NCBI GenBank assembly: GCA_045531585.1
Contig: JAZSEH010000056.1
Span: 1 to 64,000 of the forward strand
Direction: 5' to 3'
DNA from: SIG587 sp045531585
Lineage (GTDB): Bacteria > Bacillota > Clostridia > Oscillospirales > Acutalibacteraceae
Length of the DNA: 64,000 bases
Shown piece by piece: positions 17,120-25,788 of the stretch. The number at the start of each line of letters is the position of its first letter. Within the stretch, counting starts at the first letter, position 1. Made by a program: the position numbers and the translations under genes. The notes beneath the pieces are model-generated. The model did no database searches and had not been told where the DNA came from. It saw only the letters and a program-made list of their open reading frames with translations.

Positions 17120-17970
17120 AGGATTTTAAGGATTACGAGCTTATAGATGCCGAGGGTGGCGAGCGCCTTGAGCGCTGGGGAGATATTATACTTATCCGTC
17201 TCGACCCTCAGGTTATATGGCAGGGCGAGAGAAAGGACCCCCGTTGGCATAATCCCCACGCCATATATCACCGCTCAAGCTCGGGCGGCGGCTATTGGGA
17301 GACCGTAAAAAAGGTGCCCGACGTATGGAGCATAAAATATAACGATTTAACCTTCCGCTTAAAGCCTATGGGCTTTAAGCATACGGGACTTTTCCCTGAG
17401 CAGGCCGTTAACTGGAAGTTAGCAGCAGAGCTTATAAAAAAAGCGGACAGGCCCGTCCGCGTGCTTAATCTCTTTGCCTATACAGGTGGCGCCACCGTTG
17501 CCTGCCTTGCGGCAGGGGCACAGGTCACCCATGTTGATGCCTCAAAGGGAATGGTGCAGTGGGCAAAAGAAAATGCCATAGCCACAGGTACTCCCGAGAC
17601 GGCGGTACGCTGGCTTGTGGATGATTGTCTTAAATTTGTTAAAAGAGAAATTCGCAGGGGCAATAAATATGATGCCGTTATTATGGACCCTCCCTCCTAC
17701 GGTAGGGGCCCCGGCGGTGAGGTTTGGAAGCTTGAACAGCAGATATGTGAGCTGCTTACCGAAACGGGAAAGCTGCTTAGCGACGATGCAATATTCTTCT
17801 TCCTTAACTCCTATACAGGCGGTCTTTCCGCCACAATTTTAAACTATATGGTAAAGCAGTGCATTGCAGGAAACCGCGGCGGTAAAATATATACCGATGA
17901 AATAGGCCTTAAGGTTACCGCAAGAGATATTGTACTTCCTGCAGGAAATACTACCGTATGGGAAAGGTAA
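17107..17970 (+). CDS. class I SAM-dependent methyltransferase (RlmI/RlmK-like)
   Basis: A 287-residue S-adenosylmethionine-dependent methyltransferase. The SAM-binding site is visible as [20 protein letters not shown] (about residues 118-137) with the acidic VTHVDASKG strand, and the catalytic-type loop MDPPSYGRG. The DPPSY loop and YTGG motif are those of 23S rRNA methyltransferases such as RlmI/RlmK, but the N-terminal PUA domain of RlmI is not evident, so the target is uncertain. The start lies inside the end of ruvB, so the genes are probably co-transcribed. The stop is 2 bases before ecfA1. Confidence 0.85.
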   Translation: MRFVEDFKDYELIDAEGGERLERWGDIILIRLDPQVIWQGERKDPRWHNPHAIYHRSSSGGGYWETVKKVPDVWSIKYNDLTFRLKPMGFKHTGLFPEQAVNWKLAAELIKKADRPVRVLNLFAYTGGATVACLAAGAQVTHVDASKGMVQWAKENAIATGTPETAVRWLVDDCLKFVKREIRRGNKYDAVIMDPPSYGRGPGGEVWKLEQQICELLTETGKLLSDDAIFFFLNSYTGGLSATILNYMVKQCIAGNRGGKIYTDEIGLKVTARDIVLPAGNTTVWER

Positions 17971-17972
17971 TT

Positions 17973-18815
17973 ATGAGCGACAGTATTATAAAAATTAAGG
18001 ATGTAGCCTTTGAGTATACCGATGCAAACGACCAAAAGGCTATTTTAACCGATTTCAATCTGGAAATAGAACGGGGTAGCTTTACGGTGATTTTAGGTCA
18101 CAACGGCTCAGGAAAATCCACCCTTGCAAAGCTGATGAACGGCCTTTATAAGCCCTCAAGCGGTGAAATAACCGTTGATGGTATTTCCACTGCCGATGAA
18201 AAGCAGGAGCTGGAGGTAAAGCGCCGCGTAGGTCTTGTTTTCCAGAACCCCGATAATCAGATAATAGCCTCCATTGTGGAGGAGGACGTGGCCTTCGGTC
18301 CGGAAAACTTAGGCCTTGACCCTACTGAGATACGCGCCCGTGTTGACGAGGCGCTGAAGGCCGTTGGTATGTACGAGCATCGTCTTGAGGCACCACATCA
18401 GCTTTCAGGCGGCCAAAAGCAGAGAATTGCCATTGCAGGAATAATTGCAATGCGCCCTGCCTGCATAGTGTTGGATGAGCCTACCGCAATGCTTGACCCT
18501 AAGGGTAGGCAGGAGGTTATGGAAACCCTTTACCGCCTGAACAGACGGCAGGGCATAACGGTGGTGCTTATCACCCATTTTATGGAGGAGGCGGAGCTTG
18601 CCCACCGTGCCATTGTTATGAACGATGGTGCCATTGTTTGTGACGATACCCCCGTAAAGGTGTTTGAGCAAATAGACCTGCTTAAAAAAATAGGTCTTGC
18701 CGTGCCCCAGACCAGCGAGCTCTTATACAGGCTTAAGCAGGCAGGAATAAACGTGAGCACGGGTATAATTTCGGTGGAGGATACCGCCGAGGAAATTAAA
18801 AATTCTTTAATTTAG
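17973..18815 (+). CDS. ecfA1: ECF transporter ATPase EcfA1
   Basis: A 280-residue ATPase of an energy-coupling-factor vitamin importer. Walker A GHNGSGKST, Q-loop FQNPDNQIIASIVEEDVAFG (typical of EcfA1), signature LSGGQKQR, Walker B IVLDEPTAMLD and the switch His in LITHFMEEA. The ATG at 17973 has GGAAAGG upstream; an in-frame ATG five codons earlier lies within the methyltransferase. With ecfA2 and ecfT it forms a group II ECF module shared by different S components, none of which is encoded here. Confidence 0.95.
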   Translation: MSDSIIKIKDVAFEYTDANDQKAILTDFNLEIERGSFTVILGHNGSGKSTLAKLMNGLYKPSSGEITVDGISTADEKQELEVKRRVGLVFQNPDNQIIASIVEEDVAFGPENLGLDPTEIRARVDEALKAVGMYEHRLEAPHQLSGGQKQRIAIAGIIAMRPACIVLDEPTAMLDPKGRQEVMETLYRLNRRQGITVVLITHFMEEAELAHRAIVMNDGAIVCDDTPVKVFEQIDLLKKIGLAVPQTSELLYRLKQAGINVSTGIISVEDTAEEIKNSLI

Positions 18816-18841
18816 CATTTTTTCAAAGGAGGGAAAATCAC

Positions 18842-19708
18842 TTGTCACTTATAAAAGTCAGGGATTTATCCTATTCTTATTCAAACAGCCTGCCCACACC
18901 TGTGGCGGCAATTAACAATATAAACCTTGATATTGAGCAGGGCGAGATTATCGGAGTTATAGGTCATACGGGCTCAGGAAAATCCACCCTTGTTCAGCAT
19001 CTTAACGGGCTTTTACGCCCCACCTCGGGTCAGATTTTTATTGACGGGGTGGATATATGGGAGCGCCCTAAGGAAATAAAGCAGATTCGCCAAAAGGTGG
19101 GTCTTGTTTTCCAATACCCTGAGCATCAGCTTTTTGAGGATACTGTAAGGCAGGATATTGCCTTCGGTCCTAAGAATATGGGTATTACCGGGGCTGAGCT
19201 TGATGCCCGTATAGAAAATGCCGCAAATACGGTGGGCCTTAAGGGGGAGCTGCTCTTAAAGTCTCCCTTTGACCTTTCAGGCGGTGAAAAGCGCCGCGCC
19301 GCTATTGCAGGGGTTATTGCAATGGAGCCTAAGGTGCTTATTTTTGATGAGCCTACCGCAGGTCTTGACCCTATAGGCAGAGAGGGCATATTAAATATTG
19401 TTAAAGCTTGCCGCGAAAAGGGTGCCACCGTTATAATGGTATCCCACAGTATGGATGATATTGCCTATATTGCCGACCGTATCCTTGTTATGAACAAGGG
19501 TAGCGTTGCTATGTTCGATACCGTGGATAACGTGTTTAAAAATGCCGAAGCACTCCACCAAATAGGCCTTAACGTGCCCAACATCACCAAGGTGTTTTTA
19601 AGACTTCGTCAGCAGGGGCTTGATATTCCTGCCAACGTTTATACTATGGAGGCGGCGGTGCGTGTGCTGACTGAATATAAAATGAGCGGAGGTAATAAAA
19701 ATGCTTGA
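18842..19708 (+). CDS. ecfA2: ECF transporter ATPase EcfA2
   Basis: A 288-residue partner ATPase. Walker A GHTGSGKST, Q-loop FQYPEHQLFEDTVRQDIAFG (the EcfA2 form), signature LSGGEKRR, Walker B LIFDEPTAGLD and VSHSMDDIA. The start is TTG with AAGGAGGG at 8-base spacing. It ends 8 bases inside ecfT, giving translational coupling. EcfA1 and EcfA2 form the heterodimer that powers vitamin uptake. Confidence 0.95.
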   Translation: MSLIKVRDLSYSYSNSLPTPVAAINNINLDIEQGEIIGVIGHTGSGKSTLVQHLNGLLRPTSGQIFIDGVDIWERPKEIKQIRQKVGLVFQYPEHQLFEDTVRQDIAFGPKNMGITGAELDARIENAANTVGLKGELLLKSPFDLSGGEKRRAAIAGVIAMEPKVLIFDEPTAGLDPIGREGILNIVKACREKGATVIMVSHSMDDIAYIADRILVMNKGSVAMFDTVDNVFKNAEALHQIGLNVPNITKVFLRLRQQGLDIPANVYTMEAAVRVLTEYKMSGGNKNA

Positions 19709-20510
19709 TAATATTACCTTCGGTCAGTATATTGACCTGCCCTCCGTAATACATCGCCTTGACCCGCGTCTTAAAATACTTCTGCTTGTGGCGGTTATAG
19801 TGTTTATCTTTATAGCAGGAAATTTCTTTGCGCTGGGACTTGTATCGGTATTTTGTATTGCTGTGCTTATGCTTTCAAGAATACCCCTTAAAATGTATCT
19901 TAAAAACATTAAGGTAATCCTTCCCGTTATACTCTTTACCGCAATTATAAACGCCCTGTACGTGGGTGAGGGAACGGTGCTTGTTAAGTGGTGGGTAATA
20001 ACCATTACCACAGGGGGAATTGAGCGTGCAATATTTATGGCGCTGAGGGTTGTACTGCTTATTCTTATAAGCGCCACCCTTACCTATACCACCACACCTA
20101 ACGACCTTACCGATGCCATTGAGCGTCTGTTTTCACCCCTTAAGCTTATCGGCCTTGGCTCGGTTGTTCATATGCTGGCTATGATGATGACTATTGCCCT
20201 GCGCTTTATTCCCACCCTTATTGAGGAAACGCAGAAAATAATGAACGCCCAAAAGGCAAGGGGAGCCTCCTTTGAGGAGGGCAAGCTTATGCAGCGCATC
20301 AAGGCCCTTATTCCTATTCTTATTCCTTTGCTTGTTTCGGCCATACGCCGCGCTTACGAGCTGGCTGAGGCAATGGAATGTCGCTGTTATAACGGCGGTA
20401 AGGGCAAGCAGCGTATGAAACAGCTTCGCCTTAAATGGGGCGATGCCGTTGCCACAGTATGTGTTGCGGTTGTTTGCGCCGGTATTATAACGCTTAATTT
20501 ATTCTTTTAG
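19701..20510 (+). CDS. ecfT: ECF transporter transmembrane subunit EcfT
   Basis: A 269-residue membrane protein with the opening FGQYIDLPSVIHRLDPRLKI typical of EcfT, several hydrophobic segments, and the two cytoplasmic coupling-helix motifs: AQKARGASFEEG and, near the C-terminus, AEAMECRCYNGG (standing in for the usual ARG-type second motif). It overlaps ecfA2 by 8 bases, and truA follows 9 bases after its stop. Confidence 0.94.
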   Translation: MLDNITFGQYIDLPSVIHRLDPRLKILLLVAVIVFIFIAGNFFALGLVSVFCIAVLMLSRIPLKMYLKNIKVILPVILFTAIINALYVGEGTVLVKWWVITITTGGIERAIFMALRVVLLILISATLTYTTTPNDLTDAIERLFSPLKLIGLGSVVHMLAMMMTIALRFIPTLIEETQKIMNAQKARGASFEEGKLMQRIKALIPILIPLLVSAIRRAYELAEAMECRCYNGGKGKQRMKQLRLKWGDAVATVCVAVVCAGIITLNLFF

Positions 20511-20519
20511 AGGTTTTTT

Positions 20520-21251
20520 ATGAAAAGGGTACTGCTTAAAATTTCATATGACGGTACTGCCTACCACGGCTGGCAGGTACAGCCCAACGGGGTGACCGTG
20601 CAGGAAACACTGCAGGATGCCCTTGAAAAAATGCTGGGTGAACGCCCTGCCGTTACAGGGTGCAGCCGTACCGATGCAGGTGTGCACGCAAGGGAGTTTT
20701 TCTGTCATTTTGATGCACCTGACAATATTCCCACCCATGCCTTTGTGGCAGGACTTAATTGCGGCCTGCCATATGATATTTCGGTGCTTGAGGCAGGGGA
20801 CGTGGCGGATGATTTTCACGCAAGGTACCATGCCCTTGGGAAAAGGTACGTCTATTACATAGATAACGGTGACGTGCCTGACCCGTTTTTACGCAGATAC
20901 GCCCATTACGTAAAGGGTAATCTTGATATAGATAAGATGAACGATTTTTGTAAAATGCTTATTGGTACCCACGATTTTGCCGCCTTTTCCAGCATCCACC
21001 GCAGTGTAACCGATACGGTGCGCACAATAAAGGAATGTTACGTCTCACGCGAAGGGAATAAAATAATCTTAAGCGTTACGGCGGACGGTTTCTTATATAA
21101 TATGGTACGGATAATTGTAGGCACCGCCCTTGATGCCGGTATGGGCAAGGTGCCAAAGGGCAGCTTTGAGGAAGTTTTCGGAACGGATAGACAAAAGGCG
21201 GGGAATACCGCCCCTGCCTGCGGTCTGTTCCTGGATAAAGTTTTTTATTAG
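20520..21251 (+). CDS. truA: tRNA pseudouridine(38-40) synthase TruA
   Basis: A 243-residue pseudouridine synthase for positions 38-40 of the tRNA anticodon arm. It starts with LLKISYDGTAYHGWQVQPNG, carries the catalytic aspartate in CSRTDAGVHA, and has the later family blocks FHARYHALGKRYVYYI and FLYNMVRIIVGTAL. AGAGG precedes the ATG. Part of the forward run following ecfT, an arrangement common in Firmicutes. Confidence 0.95.
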   Translation: MKRVLLKISYDGTAYHGWQVQPNGVTVQETLQDALEKMLGERPAVTGCSRTDAGVHAREFFCHFDAPDNIPTHAFVAGLNCGLPYDISVLEAGDVADDFHARYHALGKRYVYYIDNGDVPDPFLRRYAHYVKGNLDIDKMNDFCKMLIGTHDFAAFSSIHRSVTDTVRTIKECYVSREGNKIILSVTADGFLYNMVRIIVGTALDAGMGKVPKGSFEEVFGTDRQKAGNTAPACGLFLDKVFY

Positions 21252-21261
21252 GAGTACAGCT

Positions 21262-22554
21262 ATGCCTGATTATAAAAAGAAAAACCTAAAGCGTGCAGGC
21301 GTTAAAAGGAGCCGCACCGCAAGGGCAGAGGAAATACCAATGTCACCAAAGTCCACAGGCCCCGCCCCTGCAAAGAAAAAGGGTGAGTCTAAAAAACAAA
21401 CCAAGGGTAGCCTTCGTGTGGTAAGAGGAAATAAGCTTCGCAACCGCCGTAAAGCTCAGATAATAAGCGGAATTTTGCTTACCGTTGTGGCGCTGGTGCT
21501 TATTCTCCATTTCTCATTTCCCACAGGCCTTTTTGACCAGATAAAGGTTTGGAGCAGTAGTGTGGGCGGCAGTCAGTTCCCCGTTTCAATGGCGGGGGGC
21601 AACACCCTTACCGTAGATAAAAAGGGAAGCCTTTACTATACCCTTTCGGATACTATGCTTGAAGGCTATAACGGCGGCGGTAAGCGAATATTAAAGGCTC
21701 AGCACGGCTTTTCAGCCCCTGTAATGCGTTCCTCCGCTACCCGCACCTTAGTTTTTGACCAGGGCGGCTCAGGCTATAAATTATACTCTGCAGAAGGCGT
21801 ACTGCTTGAAAAGACCACCGAAAATGGCATAATTTCGGGAAACGTGTCCAGGTGCGGTACCTTCGTTATAGCAACCAAGGCCCAAGGCTATGCCTCCAGC
21901 GTGTTTGTGTACGGTAAAAACGGTGAGCAGCTATACCAATGGAACAGCTCGGTGGAGCTGGTAAGCGACGTAGCCCTTTCAGATAACGGTAAAAAGCTTG
22001 CGGTGGCAGTGTTCAACAGTAATAACGGTGAGTACACTTCGAAGGTGTACGTCTTAACCTTTGACAGTGCAAACCCCGTTCACACCCAGGAATACAAGGG
22101 CGAATTTGTGTATTCGCTTCAAACCAATCTGAAAAAAGGCTTTGTTGCGGTGCACACCAAAGGCGCCACCTATACAAGCTGGGGCAAGTACGTAAAACAG
22201 AGCTTTACTACGGAAAATCAACTTCGTATGTATCGCGGAAACTCTAAGTTCAGTCTTATTGTTACCACCCGCAGCAGTGATAAAAAGGATAATACCTTTA
22301 CTCTGTTTAATAAAAAGGGTAACGAAATATCACAAATAAAGTGGGAGCACAGCATTACCGATGCGGCTCTTATTGGCAACCATATCCTTGTTTTAAGCGA
22401 TACCGAGCTTTTCCTTCTTGATAAGTCGGGAAAAATCGTCCGTAAGGGTGATGCAGGCTTTGGCGGCGTAAGGGTGGTAGGGCATTCCCTTGAAAATGCC
22501 ACCGTTATATCGGATAATCTTTTGAATAAAGTAGTTTTAAAAAGTGAGAAGTAG
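21262..22554 (+). CDS. DUF5711-like single-pass membrane protein with beta-propeller-like exterior
   Basis: About 430 residues. A long basic N-terminus (rich in Lys/Arg, residues ~1-70) is followed by one hydrophobic segment (IISGILLTVVALVLILHF) and a ~330-residue extracytoplasmic part built of repeated beta-rich units (TLTVDKKGSLYYTLSD, VALSDNGKKLAVAVF), like a WD/PQQ-type propeller. It resembles the DUF5711 family common in Clostridia. The frame opens 44 codons earlier inside truA; the ATG at 21262, with GGAG before it, is preferred. Function unknown; the location between truA and holA does not suggest one. Confidence 0.7.
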   Translation: MPDYKKKNLKRAGVKRSRTARAEEIPMSPKSTGPAPAKKKGESKKQTKGSLRVVRGNKLRNRRKAQIISGILLTVVALVLILHFSFPTGLFDQIKVWSSSVGGSQFPVSMAGGNTLTVDKKGSLYYTLSDTMLEGYNGGGKRILKAQHGFSAPVMRSSATRTLVFDQGGSGYKLYSAEGVLLEKTTENGIISGNVSRCGTFVIATKAQGYASSVFVYGKNGEQLYQWNSSVELVSDVALSDNGKKLAVAVFNSNNGEYTSKVYVLTFDSANPVHTQEYKGEFVYSLQTNLKKGFVAVHTKGATYTSWGKYVKQSFTTENQLRMYRGNSKFSLIVTTRSSDKKDNTFTLFNKKGNEISQIKWEHSITDAALIGNHILVLSDTELFLLDKSGKIVRKGDAGFGGVRVVGHSLENATVISDNLLNKVVLKSEK

Positions 22555-22557
22555 TGT

Positions 22558-23607
22558 ATGCCGATTTGTTATGAGCAACAACTGAAAAGAAGCCTTGAGC
22601 AGGGCTCCCCAAAGGGAGTGTACCTGATTTTTGGTGACGACCCGTATCTTAAAAAGCAATACGTGGATAAGATAACCGATAAAACTGCTGATAAGGATGA
22701 TTTCTTTAATTATCATTCCTTTGATGAAAATGCAGACCTGCAGGAGGTTTACGATGCCCTCCAGCAGCTTCCTATGATGGCCGATAAAAAGCTGGTACTG
22801 CTTTGCGATTACGATTTTGAGCAGGCAAAGGGAAACGAGTTTGAGCGCCTTTGTCAGCTTTTGTCTGAGCGTATAGATACCGCTGTTTTTGTGTTGTGGT
22901 TCTCTGCCTTGGAGTTTGATAAGGACTCCGAAAGGTCAAAGCAGTTAATTTCTGCCACCGAGAAATCAGGGGGTATGGCCGTATGTATAGGTCATAGGGA
23001 TGCCTCCGATCTTATTCGTATGTTAACCGCAGGTGCGGCTAAAAGGGGCTGCAAAATGTCTGCCGATACCGCGCGGTATTTAATGGAGTGTGTATCAACC
23101 GATATAAGCACCCTGCGGAATGAGCTTGAAAAGCTGTGTGCCTTTGCCAATAAAGGCGTTATAGATAATAAAGCGATAGATACGGTTTGCGTAAAAACCG
23201 TGGAGGCAAGCGTTTATGACCTTACTAAGGAAATATTTGCCTGCAACGCAAAGGGCGCGTTTAAGCTGGTGGATGAACTTTTTTATATGCGCATAGCTCC
23301 CCAGATAATACTATATTCGGTGCATAGCGCCTACGTGGATATGTACCGCGTTTATGCCGCAACGCAGGCAGGGGTCCCCCTTACCGCAATAGCCGAGGAA
23401 TTTGCCTACGGAAAAAGAGAATTTGTGTTAAGGCGTGCTAAGGAACAGCTTCGCCGCTTTGATGAGGCAAGGCTTCGTTTAAGCTTTGAGGAGCTGCTCT
23501 CCTGTGACAGACTTCTTAAAAGCTTTGGCGTAAATGAACGCTTTGCAATAGAACAGCTTATTATCCGCCTTATTTATATTATCCAAAAGGGTGAAAGAAT
23601 TGATTAA
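22558..23607 (+). CDS. holA: DNA polymerase III delta subunit HolA
   Basis: A 349-residue clamp-loader delta subunit. It opens with a family-like PKGVYLIFGDDPYLKKQYVDKI, then LQQLPMMADKKLVLL, and the later ISTLRNELEKLCAF and SVYDLTKEIFA blocks. Delta opens the beta sliding clamp within the clamp-loader complex. It starts 3 bases after the previous stop; no strong ribosome site is visible, so translation may be coupled. It overlaps or abuts the following toprim gene. Confidence 0.92.
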   Translation: MPICYEQQLKRSLEQGSPKGVYLIFGDDPYLKKQYVDKITDKTADKDDFFNYHSFDENADLQEVYDALQQLPMMADKKLVLLCDYDFEQAKGNEFERLCQLLSERIDTAVFVLWFSALEFDKDSERSKQLISATEKSGGMAVCIGHRDASDLIRMLTAGAAKRGCKMSADTARYLMECVSTDISTLRNELEKLCAFANKGVIDNKAIDTVCVKTVEASVYDLTKEIFACNAKGAFKLVDELFYMRIAPQIILYSVHSAYVDMYRVYAATQAGVPLTAIAEEFAYGKREFVLRRAKEQLRRFDEARLRLSFEELLSCDRLLKSFGVNERFAIEQLIIRLIYIIQKGERID

Positions 23608-24202
23608 AATTAAGGGTGCCGTTGTTGTTGAGGGTAAGTACGATAAAATTCATCTTGAAAATTTCATAGATGCCCTTATCATCCCCACCAACGGCTTTCG
23701 CCTTTTTAAGGACAAGGAAAAGCTAAGCCTCATCCGCCTTGCGGCACAGCGGGACGGTATTGTGGTTATTACCGATTCGGATAATGCAGGCAGGCAGATA
23801 CGCTCCTATTTAAAGCAGTGCATAGGCAGTGATAAAATAACCAACGTGTATCTCCCTAAAATTCAGGGTAAGGAGCGGCGCAAGGCAAAGCCCGGTGCCG
23901 AGGGTATACTTGGTGTAGAGGGTATAAGCGGAGATATTATCCTTTCCGCCCTTGAAAAAAGCGGTGTTATGGCCCAAAAAACGGATAATAAGGGCGATAA
24001 AATAACAAAAGCCCACCTTTTTGATTGGGGGCTCAGCGGCAGGCAAAACTCCGCCTATGAAAGAATGGAGCTTCTAAAGCATTTGGGTTTGCCCGAGAAT
24101 CTTACAACCCCTGCAATGCTTGACTATATTAACTGTGCATACTCTTTTAACGAATTTAAAGGGGAGGTAGAAAAATGGCAAAGCAATCGGGACAAAAGGT
24201 AA
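23600..24202 (+). CDS. rnmV: ribonuclease M5-like toprim protein
   Basis: About 200 residues. The toprim domain is clear: acidic motif VVVEGKYDK, then the metal-binding pair in ITDSDNAGRQIR, and ...PGAEGILGVEG, an RNase M5 hallmark. RNase M5 matures the 5S rRNA ends. TTG at 23600 (GGGTGA upstream) gives a normal start for the family; a GTG at 23591 is the alternative and would overlap holA by 17 bases. The 3' end overlaps the WYL gene by 28 bases. Confidence 0.88.
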   Translation: MIKIKGAVVVEGKYDKIHLENFIDALIIPTNGFRLFKDKEKLSLIRLAAQRDGIVVITDSDNAGRQIRSYLKQCIGSDKITNVYLPKIQGKERRKAKPGAEGILGVEGISGDIILSALEKSGVMAQKTDNKGDKITKAHLFDWGLSGRQNSAYERMELLKHLGLPENLTTPAMLDYINCAYSFNEFKGEVEKWQSNRDKR

Positions 24203-25173
24203 GGCTTCTTTATATTCTTGATTATCTGCGCCGTTATTCCGATGAGGAGCATCCCGTCTCCACGCCTCAGATAATCGACTACCTTGAAAAGCAGGGAGTA
24301 GAGGCTGAACGAAAATCGGTATACAGGGACGTGGAAATACTCATTGATTACGGCTACGATATAGTCCTTAACAGGGGTGCAGGCGGCGGCTACTTCTTGT
24401 GTTCAAGACAGTTTGAGGAGCCTGAAATACGCCTCCTTACCGACGCGGTGCAGTCTGCAGGCTTTATAACCGCAAAAAAATCCCGTGAGCTTATATCAAA
24501 GCTTGAGGATATGAACAGCATCCACGAAAAGGAAAAGCACAGCGGTTATTCCTACATCGATATTAGCCACAAGTGTAAAAATGAGGAGATATATTATACC
24601 ATTGACCGCCTTTCAAACGCCATTGAAAAGGGGAAAATGGTCAGTTTTAAATATGCAAAGCGAATCCTGACGCAGGAGCGAAGAGTGGAGCTTCAGGAAA
24701 AGCATATGGAGGTAAGCCCTTACGCCCTTGTGTGGCAGGATGACAGCTACTACCTTGTTTGCAATAACCCTAAGTATAACAATTTAATGAACCTGCGCCT
24801 TGACCGTATGCGTTCCGTGAAACAGCTTGATGTTTCTTCGCGCCACTTCAGCGAGGTCAGCGAGTATAAGGATGCCTTCAATATATCCGATTACGTGTCA
24901 AAAAACTTTAATATGTTCAGCGGTGAGCCTACCGAGATAAAGCTCCGCTGTGATACCGCCCTGCTTGAGCAGGTAATTGACCGCTTCGGTGAGGATATAT
25001 TCTATTTAAATGTGGAAAACGGTCATTTTGATTTTAACGTTAAGGCCAATTTAAGTGAGGGTCTGGTTAGCTGGATATTACAGTTTGGCAGTAAGCTTGA
25101 AGCCCTTGCGCCACAGAGCCTTCGCGATATGATAAAGGCAAGGCTTGAGGAATTAAATAATATTTATAACTAA
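24175..25173 (+). CDS. WYL-domain transcriptional regulator
   Basis: A 332-residue DNA-binding regulator. Residues ~8-75 form an HTH (LLYILDYLRRYSDEEHPVST...ERKSVYRDVEIL), followed by the WYL domain, which binds a ligand or nucleic acid (EVSPYALVWQDDSYYLVCNN, LRLDRM), and a C-terminal extension with ...LVSWILQFGSKLEAL. Ribosome site GGGGAGG is excellent. Begins within the rnmV gene. Targets are unknown; many WYL regulators control DNA repair or defence genes, but no such genes are adjacent. Confidence 0.88.
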   Translation: MAKQSGQKVRLLYILDYLRRYSDEEHPVSTPQIIDYLEKQGVEAERKSVYRDVEILIDYGYDIVLNRGAGGGYFLCSRQFEEPEIRLLTDAVQSAGFITAKKSRELISKLEDMNSIHEKEKHSGYSYIDISHKCKNEEIYYTIDRLSNAIEKGKMVSFKYAKRILTQERRVELQEKHMEVSPYALVWQDDSYYLVCNNPKYNNLMNLRLDRMRSVKQLDVSSRHFSEVSEYKDAFNISDYVSKNFNMFSGEPTEIKLRCDTALLEQVIDRFGEDIFYLNVENGHFDFNVKANLSEGLVSWILQFGSKLEALAPQSLRDMIKARLEELNNIYN

Positions 25174-25214
25174 TACACTTTAGTGATTAACGATTTCCTC
25201 TAGGTGAATTTGTA

Positions 25215-25243
25215 TTGCGGCGAAAAAAGAATAGTGATATAAT
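25215..25243 (+). promoter_or_regulatory. promoter of the DUF5067-like gene
   Basis: TTGCGG and TATAAT with a 17-base spacer, about 30 bases before the start codon. Confidence 0.55.
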
Positions 25244-25275
25244 ACAGTTATAGTAGTATAAAAGGATGTGTTTAT

Positions 25276-25752
25276 ATGAAAAAGCGTTATGTTGTTTTAA
25301 TAATTATCGGTGCCTTATTAGTTAATCTTGTTGTTTTACCATTTTTATCACCAATATCGGCACTTTGGATAGGTACAATTTTTGAATCTATAGACGGCAA
25401 TAATGCAGAAATTGAAATAGATAGTTTTCGCCTGTGTGAAGATATAGATGGTAAAGATGTAATTATAATCAAGTACTTATTAAAAAACAACGGCAAAGAA
25501 CCTACATCACTTTTATATGAAGGCGATTTTTATGTTTACCAGGAAGGCGTTAGCCTTGTTGAATGTTTTGACGAACTTCCCAACGAGTGCCATTATGATT
25601 TAGATGACCAATATAAAGATATAAAAGGTGGCGTAGAGTATTGCGCCGAGATAGCTTATTGGCTTGAATATCCTGATAAGGATGTGGAGGTTGAGGTTAA
25701 TGATTACGGCCTTTTTGGTAATAAAAAGGAAAAGGTTTTTGTAATTAAATGA
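25276..25752 (+). CDS. small membrane-anchored protein, DUF5067-like
   Basis: A 158-residue protein with an N-terminal hydrophobic anchor (VVLIIIGALLVNLVVLPF) and an extracytoplasmic acidic beta-rich domain (VIIIKYLLKNNGKEPTSLL...) resembling the DUF5067 immunoglobulin-like fold of Firmicutes. No lipobox cysteine is present, so it is membrane-anchored rather than a lipoprotein. The gene is clearly more AT-rich than its neighbours and has its own promoter and terminator, suggesting a recently acquired single-gene unit. Function unknown. Confidence 0.6.
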   Translation: MKKRYVVLIIIGALLVNLVVLPFLSPISALWIGTIFESIDGNNAEIEIDSFRLCEDIDGKDVIIIKYLLKNNGKEPTSLLYEGDFYVYQEGVSLVECFDELPNECHYDLDDQYKDIKGGVEYCAEIAYWLEYPDKDVEVEVNDYGLFGNKKEKVFVIK

Positions 25753-25758
25753 AAATAA

Positions 25759-25788
25759 AGAAATCCGCAGCGAAGGCTGCGGATTTCT
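25759..25788. terminator. bidirectional terminator
   Basis: Perfect 13-bp stem AGAAATCCGCAGC / GCTGCGGATTTCT with loop gaag, followed by T-rich sequence on the forward side; the YgiQ stop codon lies within the right arm. Confidence 0.8.
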